NCBI GenBank assembly: GCA_002812745.2
Contig: NCSJ02000046.1
Coordinates: forward strand, 62,001 to 126,000
Direction: 5' to 3'
DNA from: Scytalidium lignicola
Lineage: Eukaryota; Ascomycota; Leotiomycetes
Length of the DNA stretch: 64,000 nucleotides
Below are positions 22,962-36,244 of this stretch, piece by piece. Both the position numbers and the translations under genes were made by a program. The number at the start of each line of letters is the position of its first letter. The first letter of the stretch is position 1. Below the pieces are notes generated by a model, which saw only the letters and a list, made by a program, of their open reading frames with translations, was not told where the DNA came from and did not search any database.

Positions 22962-24748
22962 TTAGCATCTAAAATATCGTTTCTCTAACCACCTTTCTTC
23001 AGAATCTCCTACTACCTTACACACCACCACTCTGATTTGAGGGAACACCTTGGTCAACCTATTTAACCCCAGCTTACCAGCAAAATATGTCACGAAGACT
23101 ATTCGATCTTGCGAAACCCCATGATCAAGCAAGACCTGCACCGCCATTAATGCTGCGCCTCCACTCGACATCTGAGGGTCAAGAAGGAGAACGCTGTTGT
23201 GAGAATGGATGTTTTCTGGTAGTTTGAGATAATGTAATTCTGGCTCGCCAGTTCGAATATTAGATTGTATGAGAACACGACCGGTTCTGCAATCTGGAAT
23301 AACACGCTTTAATCCCGTCTCCAAAGCAGCACCGCCTCGAAGAATCACGACTGCACTAGTTTCTCCAGTGGAAATTAATCCACAGTATTTGTGGCCAGTA
23401 GCCGTCTGCACAACCTTTTCAGCGAAGTAAATGTTGTTCATTGCACTTCGGTTGTGAGCAGGACGTAAATATATGAATAAGTTGGAGGCTTCTACTCACT
23501 TTTCTACAAGCAGTGTTGCCATTCGGTCGAAATAGAATACAAACTCCTCAGGATCAGTGCCAATATCCTGAATAATCGTATTCATTCCCCTGACTTGTGG
23601 CGTCTGTCCAAGTACCAGAACTCGATCCGATAATGGCTGATCTTCAAAGGCAAGTCCCAGTCGTTTCAGGTGGGCCCGGTGGCTAGTTGACTTTTCAAGC
23701 AGTCTTCGTTCAATATATTGAATGACCATGTCTATAACCATCAGTCAAAGAAATGTCGAGGAGGTAGTGTGGCAAGTTGCTTACTTATTGCAACCCGATT
23801 CTGTACTCCTCTAGGAACAATGATATCTATCAATAAGTAGACTGAAATACTAGCATGTGTAGACCAGCGCACCTGCAACCTTTCTTTGAGGTTCAACATA
23901 ACGTTCAAAGTTCGGTTTGACGAAAGCAAACCATTGCTTGATACATCCCTCAATGTCTCTACCTCGCTCCTCGACATCTCTCAGTACTTTGAAAGAGACA
24001 TTAGTAATACACGAAAGCAATTAAACTACAGAATCATACTTCTTCGAGATAAACAGGTGTCTGCATCTGCTTCACAAAATATCTTTATCCCGAATGTTAA
24101 TAGGAGTCATATTCTCAGATATATATATTTACAAAACANAAAAAAAAAGGCTGACATACTTTCATATCGAGTAATTCAAGCACCCGTGGATCATATAAAG
24201 CAAGGATTCCTTCTAATATTAGAACATGCGGTGAGTATATAGAGGTAGTCTCTTTTAGTCTAGCATGTTTTGCAAACGAATATATAGGGATCTCTGCCCT
24301 TTTCCTGCATCTTCGCGTTAATGACTGATCAAAATAATGATAAATATGTGAAAGAGAATGTTATTGAAGTCAAATACAATGTTGCACCCTATGGATACTC
24401 ACCCTGCCTTGAGGTCTCGCAGCCGTTCTACCAGGACATCGAAATCAATGGCATCAGGAGAATCGAAGTCATATTCATTTTGAAACGCCAATTTGGAATT
24501 CGTCTCATCCAGAGTCTTATAGAATGAGTCCTGAATTACCAAATAAATATTACAGCCTTCATATTTCAGAATAAAACAGTTACCATAGAAAGTATCACCA
24601 CCCATGGAAGGCTCAGCTCAGAAACAATAGCACGAGATAAGGTTGATTTTCCAGATCCTGAGCTTCCAGCTATCCCAATAATGCTGACATCGGCCCAGGG
24701 TGGTAAATAATGAGCCAGTTCTCTTCCATCGTGAACGGCTTCTACCAT
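22962..24748 (-). CDS. URK1: Uridine kinase with C-terminal uracil phosphoribosyltransferase-like domain
   Basis: Pyrimidine salvage enzyme phosphorylating uridine and cytidine with a nucleoside triphosphate. Eight exons join in frame to 450 aa: 24584-24748, 24403-24530, 24160-24304, 24040-24082, 23873-23986, 23785-23826, 23500-23731, 22962-23445. The P-loop is GIAGSSGSGKST near residue 30. Kinase blocks follow: DSFYKTLDE, HVLILEGILALYDPRV, and IFCEADADTCLSRR with RDVEERGRDIEGCIKQW. The UPRT-like half carries GLISTGETSAVVILRGGAAL and LLLDPQMSSGGAALMAVQVLL. The start at 24748 (MVEAVHDGRELAHYLPPWADVS) gives a short N-terminus; an upstream exon in 24750-25180 is possible but I could not place one. 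Divergent from the Gid8-like gene. Confidence 0.9.
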
Positions 24749-25198
24749 GGTCACTTGGACTCTGTACCTATCCTGCGAGGGAAAGTTATGAAGTCAAGTT
24801 CGATTTTCAAGAGGTGTCAAACTAAAGCAAATTTCTTAGACACCAGTTCTCTTCAGATTCACCTATACATATCGCATAGACAAAAGAAAGAGTGTAAAAT
24901 ATGTGATTTGAATGCAGCTCCACGCAGGTAGTGGAGAAGTGCGCTGTAACCACTTCTGGAAACCTTCAAGATAATGCTATCCCTAATTTGGACTAGGGCG
25001 CACATTTTTCGCCTATGAGAAACCAAGCTAATAAGCTCTTCAAACCTCTCTTCATCCCACAACCTTACACATCAATCTCCTTCCTTCTTAGAAAACTTCT
25101 CCAGAGCCAGTGCTGGACACTGCAAAGTTCTGCAGCGATTGACAGTTGCCTATGGGGACTCTGTAATAGCAGTGTCTGCAAAGATGGTGAGCAGGATG
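24749..25198. promoter_or_regulatory. Divergent promoter region, URK1 and Gid8-like genes
   Basis: About 450 bp between the chosen start codons of two outward-facing genes. It must contain both promoters and may also hide a first exon of the kinase gene. No factor-binding site was identified. Confidence 0.5.
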
Positions 25199-26428
25199 AT
25201 GTATGCTTCATCATACCAAGCTGATTCCAAACAGGCCTCTTCAACGGCTTCAACGGCAACACCTTCGCGACATGCATTTGATCGACGTGTCGAGGAGGTT
25301 AAACCTCCGAAGAAGTAAGTACTCAGTTGCTCTCCTCACTTTTCATCGCGTCTCATGTCCAGTTCTCGAACCCCACCATCCACGGTGTCCGATAATCTGG
25401 ACAAGGCTTTCTTACATGATGTGTTTAATCAACTGGGAATCTCTCCTAAAAATTACGCATGCGGAAAATTTATTTTGTTGCTTATCTGAACCGTTGCCTT
25501 ATATATAAAGAGAAAATTTTGCCAAAGCTACAATTTGGGAAGCTACTGACTTAAAGCCTCTAAACAGTGAGATTAACGCTCTGATCCTGGACTACCTTAC
25601 CACTGAAGGATACACGTCTGCAGCTGCAAAATTCTCCAAAGAGGCCAATCTTCGTCCACAGCAAGATGAAGAGTCTGTGCGCCCTCGGCAGCAGATTCAA
25701 AGCTATATTCATCGGGGCCGCATCCAGGATGCGATTGAGGCCCTGAATGAACTTGAACCTCAGGTTAGTGAAAAATTTCTTCTATATATATGTCTTTGCA
25801 ATGATTAGAATCGAGTTCATGCACCACTCATAGCCTTCGGGTATTGATGAGAAAAATTACCAACTTCAGTCCTCAGAATGAGCAAAATTATCCATTGTCA
25901 CCAGAAATATTGATCCTTTAAACGATGCTCTCGCTAATAGGGTTATATTAGATTCTTGATGTTGATCCGTCACTACATTTTGCCCTACTTCGGCTGCAGC
26001 TTGTTGAGCTCATTCGCAAATGTAATTCTACACCTGGCGGGGATATTACACCTGCTATCAACTTCGCGACTGCAGAGCTTGCCCCTCGTGCGCCTACTAA
26101 TCCCGACTTTTTGGAAGATCTAGAAAGAACCATGGCTCTTCTAGTGTTTCCGGCAGACAAGCTAGAGCCTCAGCTTGCAGCCCTTTTGAATCCAGTCCTC
26201 CGACGGTATGTTGCCGACAGGGTTAACAAAGCTGTCTTGAAGTATCAAGGCCAAAAGCGAGATGCTGCAATCCGAAGATTAGTTCGGCTGCGTGCCTGGG
26301 CTGAGAACACTGCACGGGATGGGAAGAAAGATATCCCTAACCACATCGAGCTTGGTCTAGACAAAGACAGTTTGACATCTCAAGGTGGTCTCGCCGATGA
26401 GAATGGCCATGAGCCAATGATTACATAA
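25199..26428 (+). CDS. Gid8-like LisH/CTLH protein (GID/CTLH ubiquitin ligase subunit)
   Basis: 262 aa from exons 25199-25314, 25568-25763 and 25952-26428; introns are 253 and 188 nt, longer than typical here. In the family this subunit scaffolds the GID E3 ligase, which degrades gluconeogenic enzymes such as fructose-1,6-bisphosphatase. After a Ser/Thr-rich N-terminus comes HAFDRRVEEVKPPKNEINAL, then a LisH motif (ILDYLTTEGYTSAAAKFSKE). A CTLH stretch follows (RQQIQSYIHRGRIQDAIEAL) and then the CRA region (DPSLHFALLRLQLVELIRK to NKAVLKYQGQKRDAAIRRLV). Joining exon 1 codon AA to T restores an Asn and matches the expected sequence. In-frame ATGs at 25184 and 25196 could extend the N-terminus by a few residues. 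Confidence 0.87.
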
Positions 26429-26905
26429 TTACATGATTGGAGTTCGCTGGGTGGTGCACTATATTTTATGTTGTAGTCTGTATGATTCTAGATAGTATGG
26501 CGTTATGAGGTGGGAGGGTAATGTCTTGGCGTCCTGGTCTAGGGGTCTTGTACCGGTTGCGGCACACTCGGCGTCGTTGGACAGCTAGAAACTACTATAT
26601 TAGCTAGCTTCAATAATTATGGTTCTTGACATATGCGTCATTTTGGTCAAATTTCGGTACGTTTTTTTACATGACTAGCTTTCTGTGGCGCTTAGTGAAC
26701 GTAGCCGCAGATCCGGGCCTAGCTTTCACTGCTCCAAACTACGTCAGAGAGGCCCCTGCTCCATTGTAATGTTGCATAGGACTGCTGCATCCAACTCCTC
26801 CTCAGCTTGCAATGGTCGTAAATTACTGGAGCAATCATCTCTCTCATTCTTTATCACGCTCGCTACGCACATGTGAACAATGATTATCTACATCTCTTAA
26901 TATAG
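26429..26905. other. Intergenic, 3' end of Gid8-like gene and promoter of the NADH dehydrogenase
   Basis: About 480 bp between tandem genes. TATATTAGCTAGCTTCAATA-like AT-rich sequence occurs near 26600. The last bases before the next start read AATATAG, which could be a splice acceptor of a 5' untranslated intron. Nothing else seen. Confidence 0.45.
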
Positions 26906-29089
26906 ATGCAAACGTTAAGGTTATCTCAATTGGGCGGCATAATGTTGCGACAACGCTCAGCAGCTTCTGCTGCAGCTCTAACCTCGCGGTTTTCGGCGCC
27001 TATCTTCACGAAACATACTCCGCGGCTTGCACACCAGTACCGGTATCTTGCAAATTATTCCTATCCTTCAGGAAAGGCGCGATCGCACTTCAACCCTCTG
27101 ATTCGACATTCCGCGTTCCATCGGTCTCCCTCACTACACCTTGTTCGACTGGTTTCCGGGAAGCCGCTCCCGCAGCGCCGGTCCTGGCTTCTTAACTTCT
27201 TATATCGATCTACAGCTTGGTTCGGCGGCTCTATTCTGTTTTTGGGCGTAGGAGTTGTTGCCTTCTTCCTATATGATGCCTCCACCTACAAGGAAGACCC
27301 GTCGTACAAAGATATACACGTGTCTGAAATAGCATTGTCACCGAGAAGAGGAGGCCCTAAGAACTTACCTATAGTAGAGGTACAATTGGATGATGATGAT
27401 TGCGAGGAAATGTTAGATCAGAAGGACAAGCCCAAGCTTGTGATCCTAGGCGGTGGTTGGGGCAGTGTAGCGCTGTTGAAGTCACTGAATCCCGGGGACT
27501 ACCATGTCACATTAGTGTCTCCTACCAACTACTTCCTCTTCACACCTATGTTACCGTCTGCAACTGTTGGGACTCTGGAATTTCGCTCTCTAGTTGAACC
27601 TATTAGACGAGTTATTACAGCCATCAGGGGCCATTTCATTAGAGCAACGGCAGAGAGCGTTGATTTCTCTGCGAAACTTGTCGAAATAGTGCACAAGGAT
27701 GCCGTTGGGAATGAATCACGGTTTTATCTCCCATACGATAAGCTTGTTGTTGCCGTTGGTTCAACGACCAATCCCCATGGAGTTAAAGGATTAGAGAACT
27801 GCCACTTTTTAAAAGACATTGATGATGCCCAAAAGATTCGAAACCATATTCTAACAAACCTAGAATCAGCTTGCCTCCCAACTACAAGCGATGAAGAACG
27901 CAGAAGACTACTTTCATTCGTTGTCAGTGGTGGTGGCCCTACTGGCGTCGAGTTTGCAGCGGAGCTATTCGATCTACTAAACGAAGATCTAACGCCGCAT
28001 TTCCCCAAGATTCTACGGAATGAGATCTCAGTACACCTAATCCAAAGTAGGGGGCATATTTTAAACACCTACGACGAAGCTGTCTCCAAATATGCCGAGG
28101 AGAGATTTGCACGCGACCAGGTGGAAGTTTTGACAAACTCGAGAGTCAAAGAAGTTCAACCAGACAAAATTATATTTACTCAGAAAGACGAGAATGGACA
28201 ACCAATCGTGAAAGAAATCCCAATGGGATTCTGTCTTTGGTCTACTGGTGTGTCTCAAACGGATTTTTGCCAGCGGATTTCAGCGCAGCTTGGCTCTACC
28301 CAAACCAATCGACACGCTTTGGAGACTGATACACATCTTCGTCTGAACGGGACACCTCTCGGTGATGTCTATGCGATTGGTGACTGTTCTACGGTTCAGA
28401 ACAATGTAACAGATCACATGCTTCGATTCTTACAGACTATAGCATATGAGAAAGGAAAAGACCCAGAAACCATGCAGATCACATTTCCTGAATGGCGAGA
28501 GGTTGCACAGAGAGTCAAGAAGCGGTTCCCCCAGGCCGCGGATCACTTGAAACGGCTTGATAGGCTCTTTGCTGAATATGACAAAGACCAGTCTGGAACC
28601 TTGGATTTCGGCGAATTACGAGCCCTCCTTTCTCAGATTGATAGCAAACTAACATCTCTACCCGCAACTGCACAGCGTGCTCATCAACAGGGTCAATACC
28701 TGGGACGAAAGCTTAGCAAAATGGCGAAAGTAGCGCCAGCATTGAAACTGAATGAGATCCGAGACGGTGATCTAGATGAGGCTGTATATAAGGCGTTTGA
28801 ATATCATCATCTGGGTAACTTGGCATATCTCGGAAACTCAGCCGTGTTTGATCTTGGTGGTGGGTGGAATCTCTCGGGAGGTTTATGGGCTGTATATGCT
28901 TGGAGAGGTGTGTACTTCATGCAGAGTGTTAGTTTCAGGACGAGGATTCTTCTGGCCATGGATTGGGCTAAGAGGACACTTTTTGGAAGGGGTAAGTCCA
29001 AAGAACCTAGTGAGAACCTCCTTTATAAGGATATCATAGCTGACCCGATTAGATATAATGAATTGGTAGACGGTATAACGGGAATGTAA
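26906..29089 (+). CDS. External alternative NADH:ubiquinone oxidoreductase with EF-hand
   Basis: Rotenone-insensitive type II NAD(P)H dehydrogenase of the mitochondrial inner membrane facing the intermembrane space; it passes electrons to ubiquinone without pumping protons. Intronless, 727 aa. The Arg/Ser-rich N-terminus lacking acidic residues is a good mitochondrial presequence. A hydrophobic segment, WFGGSILFLGVGVVAFFLY, lies near residue 110. The first Rossmann motif is LVILGGGWGSVALL (about residue 177), and the second is FVVSGGGPTGVEFAAEL (about 338). A canonical EF-hand loop, DKDQSGTLDFGE (about 558-569), is inserted before the C-terminal membrane-binding helices, as in calcium-dependent fungal and plant external enzymes. 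Start choice is between 26906 and the in-frame ATG at 26942. Confidence 0.93.
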   Translation: MQTLRLSQLGGIMLRQRSAASAAALTSRFSAPIFTKHTPRLAHQYRYLANYSYPSGKARSHFNPLIRHSAFHRSPSLHLVRLVSGKPLPQRRSWLLNFLYRSTAWFGGSILFLGVGVVAFFLYDASTYKEDPSYKDIHVSEIALSPRRGGPKNLPIVEVQLDDDDCEEMLDQKDKPKLVILGGGWGSVALLKSLNPGDYHVTLVSPTNYFLFTPMLPSATVGTLEFRSLVEPIRRVITAIRGHFIRATAESVDFSAKLVEIVHKDAVGNESRFYLPYDKLVVAVGSTTNPHGVKGLENCHFLKDIDDAQKIRNHILTNLESACLPTTSDEERRRLLSFVVSGGGPTGVEFAAELFDLLNEDLTPHFPKILRNEISVHLIQSRGHILNTYDEAVSKYAEERFARDQVEVLTNSRVKEVQPDKIIFTQKDENGQPIVKEIPMGFCLWSTGVSQTDFCQRISAQLGSTQTNRHALETDTHLRLNGTPLGDVYAIGDCSTVQNNVTDHMLRFLQTIAYEKGKDPETMQITFPEWREVAQRVKKRFPQAADHLKRLDRLFAEYDKDQSGTLDFGELRALLSQIDSKLTSLPATAQRAHQQGQYLGRKLSKMAKVAPALKLNEIRDGDLDEAVYKAFEYHHLGNLAYLGNSAVFDLGGGWNLSGGLWAVYAWRGVYFMQSVSFRTRILLAMDWAKRTLFGRGKSKEPSENLLYKDIIADPIRYNELVDGITGM

Positions 29090-29771
29090 GGATGGTTCTA
29101 GAGGTATTATCTAAGGGTGGCGGGCGTTAGTAAGCAGAAGATTCTCAAGCTAGATCGCTATGAATGCATATTTCCTATGTCTCTTATATATCTTGCAACT
29201 CGAAAAGTGCGAGTCAAGATCTACATCATTTTCTGCTCGTGAACTAGATTTGTTCAGCGAGCCCATTTCTCAACTTGTACTGTCATTAGACAACTTCTGA
29301 GCTTCTTACATGATGCCGTTAGACTCATGATTTAATTGCGAGGTACTTGCACTTTTCGTGTCTATACATCTGTGATGTACAGTAACTGTACATATTAATT
29401 CACTCGCACGATTATTTGTTGATAATGATTTTACTAACGTATCCACAAACTTAGTGATCTCTCCTCTAGGTATTATTCTTGAAGGCAATTGACCTAGCTC
29501 CGTAGAGAGATAGGCTAATATATTTGTATTTGAGGACAAGTTAAACTCAGACCCGAGAAAAATAGATATCTACGGCAAAATATTGTGTTATTCCGTAAAA
29601 GCCAAGACACGAAATCTGTATTTCAATAAGAAGTTAATCAATACTTTCAAGACCTAAAATATCGCGACTGCATTGATTTCAGATTTTTGTTTTTAAATAT
29701 AATGACATTTCCCGTAAAGCCCAGTTTTTAATGCACCATCCTTAATATAATTCTACTAATCCAGACTATTA
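29090..29771. other. Intergenic, convergent, AT-rich
   Basis: About 680 bp between the 3' ends of two convergent genes. It is strongly AT-rich from about 29540. It contains an imperfect palindrome around ATGTACAGTAACTGTACAT (29375-29393), close to the dispersed TACAGTAC motif. No gene supported. Confidence 0.5.
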
Positions 29772-31153
29772 TCAATGCAACATAAAGTCTTTGTGAGTCC
29801 ATTTCTCCGTAGCCTTCCGTTTTGGTTTCTTAGCAAAAACTGATGTGGCGCCTGGCCTCCAACTTCCCTCTCACCAACAGATTCCTGTATCTATCTCTCA
29901 ATAAGTTTCCTTCCGGTTTCAACAGCCTTAAAGACTCTTGCAGTTCATCCGGCAGTACCAGTTCGAGATCTTTCTGGGGAAGGTTAATCTTTCCAAGTTT
30001 CCTTCTGCGTAATTCAACGTCATCTCCCTCACTACTGCTTTCATCTTCCTCTACCCGCATCAATGCACGAGATCTCTCTTTTTCTGCTAAGGCTTTCGCA
30101 ATCTTCTTCGCTTCGGCTACCTGCAATTCCTTCTTCTTAATATCAGCCGCCATTTTAGCTTTCCGCTCCTCCTCTTTACGTCTCTTAATCTTGTTTCTTT
30201 GTACTAATGTCTTCCTTTCTGGTCGCTTCGTCTTTAGTCCCACTTCCTCAGTACCACTCTCGAAGCCCTCCCAAGCGGAATCTTCTTCCCATTCAGATAA
30301 GTCTGCTCGAGCTTCAGCTGCTTCGGCTTCGGCAGCAGATATAGTAGCAGCCTCCCGTTTTCGACGTTCTTCTTCAGCCTGTGCTAATCGTTTCTTTTCA
30401 GCAGCCAGTTCCTTCTCTCCCTCAGCGATGAGCCGTTCTTCATAATCTGTGTATATTGGATTGTAACTGAAACCTCCATCCGGTTTCTTAACAGCCGTAA
30501 TAGGCTTTCCACTCGCAGCTAAGGAGATAGGTTTATGCTTCAAGGTGACAGGCGCTCTCTTTTTCTTTGGGTTTTCTAGGAACGAGAACTTTGGATCTTG
30601 GACTTCTTCTGCTGCAGCCTTTTCCATATCCCAAGGATCATAGGTCGCCTCTGTAGCTTCTACAGACGTCTCAGTTTGTCCATTGGCGATTTTTCGCAGT
30701 CGCTCTACTTCCTTATGGGATACGTAGGCCACTCTCTGCCTCTTTTCATTCGGTCCAAGAATGCCATCTGTGGTTTTATCACTGGGTCGCTTTTTCATCG
30801 AGACAGCAGGGACAGAAGAGCGTTGAGCAATAATTTCATCGGCTTTAAGAGGCTTTGAATCCTTCAAATGCTTTTTAGGTATAGAAACATCACCAGTAGT
30901 ATCGATGGCAAAGAGATCTGCCGAGTCCTTTTCTGCAATAACTCCACTGAGATTTAAAGGTTAGTCAAAGCTCATTGCTATATGGTATGGTTTAAGCATA
31001 CCCTTTAATCACTTCGTCCCGCACTTGCTCGAGGCCCTGCTGAACTTCTGTAATATCGACATTTTTTCTCCATGCCTTCTTTCCTTTTCTCGACGGTTGT
31101 TTATGCTGCGCTGGAGCAGCGGGTGATGCCGCAGGGCCTTTGAGAATTGCCAT
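29772..31153 (-). CDS. NOP53: Ribosome biogenesis protein NOP53, with an apparent 1-nt frameshift near the 3' end
   Basis: Nucleolar 60S assembly factor; in the family it recruits the exosome-Mtr4 machinery for 5.8S rRNA processing. Exon 1 (31002-31153) starts MAILKGPAASPAAPAQ and includes RKGKKAWRKNVDI, a family signature. A 55-nt intron (30947-31001) follows and exon 2 starts at 30946. The protein is highly charged with a long Lys/Glu coiled-coil-like region and carries PDELQESLRLLKPEGNLLRDRYRNLLVRGK. As sequenced, the frame then closes at 29830 (RRHISFC). One base fewer in the A5 run (29835-29839 on the plus strand) would continue as a Lys-rich tail ending KWTHKDFMLH with a stop at 29772-29774, matching the family's conserved end. 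A base-call error is the likeliest cause. Confidence 0.88.
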
Positions 31154-31482
31154 TGTGCCGTCGTTCTGCTACCATCAATTCGTAGTTTTCTAGTTCAGAT
31201 AAAACTGACCGATAATTATCGATATTGAAAATTATCGCGGAGAAACCGGCCGTAAACGAGTGCGGGCCGCCACAATCGCCAATCCGATCTTAGCGCACGG
31301 AGCCAACTACATTACTTGCTCCAGACCGACTATCAACCCCCCTTTCTTTGTGCTGTATCTTAATACATCATCATCTTGAGCATAGTAGACGAGTCACGAA
31401 TTTATTGCGTATACCCCTCCCGCAATATACGAATCACGACGAGACGCTAGTGACTCCAATTTAACGACGAATATCGAGCAAG
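31154..31482. promoter_or_regulatory. Divergent promoter region, NOP53 and Rab6-like genes
   Basis: About 330 bp between divergent start codons. It includes an inverted AT element near 31205-31235 (CCGATAATTATCG, AAATTATCGCGG). No known binding site can be assigned with confidence. Confidence 0.45.
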
Positions 31483-33061
<1,579 letters not shown>

Positions 33062-34103
33062 ATGGCTCCGTTATCCAGATATCTGCGCCTTCCGCGCCCC
33101 AAGGTATGTGCGACCCGGTTGCGTCAAAGCTTTGCGATGCGTTGAGCGTCGGCGAGAGACGACGATAGGAAATAGTATTGCTAAGACATTTTAACTACAG
33201 TCATTCCTCTATTTCCTATCGTTACGTACCGGAACGGAGATGATTTCGTTGTCCATGATCTTTAACAAGCTCACGGGCTTCTACGGTCTGCTCGCCATCC
33301 TTACCGGCCTCCAACTCTCGCCACTTCAGCTCTCCATGTACGTCTACTCCGTCGCGGCTCTCATTCTCCTCGGCTTCCTTATGCCACATATTCGAAAACA
33401 AAGTCCTTTTGAGTGTCTTGCACTAGCGTGGTTCTACCTTCTCGACACCGTTATCAACACTGCTTTCACAGCCGCTTTTGCCGTGACGTGGTTCCTTGCT
33501 GTGAGCGCACAGCACACGGATGGATCGAGTAGCATTCCTAGTAGCGCGCCTGGTAGTGGAACAATCGAAGAGACTGCTGGCTTCAATTTCACCAAGCCCG
33601 TTTCAGCGGCGGATGTTGCGGGAGGACAAGAGGCAGTAAGCTATTCAGCAGCAGCTTCTCCAAGCCTTGGACATGCGGTTGGCATTGAGGAGAGCATCCC
33701 AAGTATTCTTATTGTGGTGGTGTTGACTCTGATCCGCATCTATTTCATTTTTGTGGTCATGGCATATGCAAAACAAGTTCTACGACTACATTCAGCGGGA
33801 GGTCCTTCAGCGAAGATGTTCTTCCATACCGAATTTGGTAATGATTCCCCTGTAGAAAATCCGTTCGCTGTTGATTCGCCGCTTGGCGAGGGCTGGAGAG
33901 GACGGTTGGGAAGGATCATGGTCAAGATTGGAGAGGGGTATTGGCTTGAGGCTCAAGCTGATGATTCGTGGTCAAGAGGCTTGGAGGGACGATTCAGAAG
34001 TACGAAGCCTGTCGCTGGGCCTCCTCATACTCTAGAAAGAGAGAGGCGAGCCAGGAGTGGAACTGGTCCACCAGTTCCTCCCCCAAACCTTGGAAAAGTA
34101 TAA
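33062..34103 (+). CDS. Kei1-like regulatory subunit of inositol phosphorylceramide synthase
   Basis: Golgi membrane protein that in yeast binds Aur1 and is required for inositol phosphorylceramide synthase activity. Two exons, 33062-33103 and 33201-34103, give 314 aa. Exon 1 encodes MAPLSRYLRLPRPK and joins in phase 0 to SFLYFLSLRTGTEMISLSMI. Four hydrophobic segments are visible: around ISLSMIFNKLTGFYGLLAIL, YVYSVAALILLGFL, FYLLDTVINTAFTAAFAVTW and the last, SILIVVVLTLIRIYFIFVVM. A lumenal Ser/Gly-rich loop separates segments three and four. A cytosolic tail follows with ENPFAVDSPLGEGWRGRLGR, a family signature. Start context is ATCATGG. Confidence 0.88.
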
Positions 34104-34826
34104 GTCTTAGAGGGGTTTAGGTAATATGGCAAATGGTAACCGGGCGGACAGAGCTGGATGAAGTGCTTAGAACCATTCATTCAACTGGACTTGAATGATC
34201 TTTGGGGCGTATTCGGCGGTTAATTTGGGATCTACTAATGAAGGTAATCTGTGGTGGAGTGATCTGATCTAATGTGTCCATGCTGAGCTGCAACGATAGA
34301 AGTAGGAAGTTCACTAGCGAAGTGTTCCATTACTATCCAGTTGTATATGTATTATAAACCAACCAAGAAATAAATACCGTAGACTTATACATAATGTGAA
34401 TGAGTTTTTGAAGTATTTGGATGAACACCTTGTGCTTTCACTTTGGACGCAGTATCAATAATGCTATGATGAAAGCGTGCATGACCTGGGGAAATTTTGA
34501 TAGTCACAAGACCTTATCCCAACAAAACTTTGGCGGACCCCGGATAAGACTAATTTAGAAAATATTTTCTGCTTTATGCTTGAACTATAATTTCCTTTCA
34601 CGAGGACCCTGGATCAACGAAGTACACGGAAGAACATATTTCCATATTCCAACCCAAATAGCACATTTAAGCCTCAGGCATGAATATCCGTCATAAGGGC
34701 CAGCATGGAGCTTTCCACAGGCATATATTGGTCGCACCTTAAATAGATTTCCCATAGCTCAACAACGGCAGGAATTGAATTGTGGTCTACACAACCTAAA
34801 GACAGGTTCTCCATCTCCTTGACACC
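34104..34826. other. Intergenic between Kei1-like and Ufe1-like genes
   Basis: About 720 bp, AT-rich, no supported coding sequence. It holds the 3' end of one gene and the promoter of the next. Confidence 0.5.
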
Positions 34827-36244
34827 ATGACGGATTTAACGCCTATTCTTAACGACCTGCTAAAAAAGCACAATGCGGGACCAACAGCCAACCCAGCCTT
34901 AACTCTGCAGAGCATCGACGGGTTCTTAAAAGAGGCCTACAGAATAGTTCGTAACCCCCATAATCTCTCCCTCTCTCTCATTGTTCCTCGATTTTATCTT
35001 CTATCTTCTGTCTTAATTTTATGAATCGAGCCCACCAATTATCCGCATGGAAATCCCCTTTTCAACTAAACATTATATTTTTATTGATGTGTTTCTATAG
35101 AATTCCCACATCTCCTCACTCAACACCTACCTGCGCTCAATCCGACAATCATACCTCTCCACAACGCCTCCACCCCGCCGGACGACAACGCAGTACAGTT
35201 TGAAGCCCAACGCGAGTAGTAATCGACAATGGAAGTACCTGACGGATCAACAACGGGATGAAATCGACGCCGAGACAAAACAGTTACTTCGCGAACTCAA
35301 CGTCTCGATCCGGAATCTCGCGGATGCGGAACAACTGCGGCAGGATACTGAATCTACTCTCCGACGGAAGAAATATCACAGGTTGGGATTGGGCGCGCTA
35401 GGTGCCTGGGCGGCTGGTGGAGGAGGAGGCGCGAATGGGGGTAGACAGACGAGGAGTCGGGAGGAGGAAGAGGAGGTGGTGAGGAGTGATGCGATTAAGT
35501 TGCATAGGGAGAGCGTGCTGTGGTTCTTGAGGAGGATGTTACAGGGTGCGGGGCAGGTGCAGGCGGAGATGATGGAGAAGCGGATTTTGAGGGAGATGGA
35601 GAAGAATAAGAGTGTGCTGGCTAGGACTCGGAGGGCGAGTATATCAGAGTTTGGGGGCTTTGAGAGGGTGGGATCTGTGGCTGGAGTAGGAGGAGGAGGA
35701 GGAGGAATGAAGGGACCTGCTGGTGGTGGAGCTGGGTTGACGGCTGTGGAGATGGAGACTAGGGAGTTGTATCCCGAGGAACAATTGAGCGAGGAGCAGA
35801 TCCAGATGTTTGAGAAGGAGAATCAGGAGATGCTTAAGCATTACGAGAGCACGTTGGATCAAGTCAGGTGAGCATTATCTGTTTTTTCTTTTCNTTTTTT
35901 TCCTTCTCTCCATATATGTGTGTTATAATGGATGTGTACATGGTAGTGGGTGGGTTGAAGCGAAACAAAACGAAACGAGAAGCTAATCGCGAGGTTATTT
36001 CAGGACGGCGGAAAAGTCGCTGATCGAGATCTCGGAGCTACAGACGCAACTGGTCAACAACCTGGCGACGCAATCGGCGCACATCGACCAGCTGGTGGCG
36101 GATTCGTACCACATGACGGAGAATGTAGGAGGTGGGAACAAGCAGCTGAAGAAGGCCGCGGAGAGGAAGAGCACGGCCAAGTACGTGTTCTACGTGAGCT
36201 GCGGGTTGAGTCTGTTCCTGGTGGTGTGGGACTTGGTGATCTAG
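34827..36244 (+). CDS. ER SNARE, Ufe1/syntaxin-18 family
   Basis: Q-SNARE for Golgi-to-ER retrograde fusion and ER homotypic fusion, 375 aa. Exons are 34827-34946, 35101-35867 and 36004-36244 (introns 154 and 136 nt). The N-terminal syntaxin-18 domain is seen in MTDLTPILNDLLKKHN and NSHISSLNTYLRSIRQSYLS, and later TDQQRDEIDAETKQLLREL. A Gly-rich, poorly conserved linker (AAGGGGGANGGRQ; GGGGGGMKGPAGGGAG) separates it from the SNARE motif, which begins near ELYPEEQLSEEQIQMFEKEN and runs through VNNLATQSAHIDQLVADSYH. A single tail anchor, YVFYVSCGLSLFLVVWDLVI, ends the protein, as expected for an ER tail-anchored SNARE. An N (35894) lies in the second intron. Confidence 0.9.
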
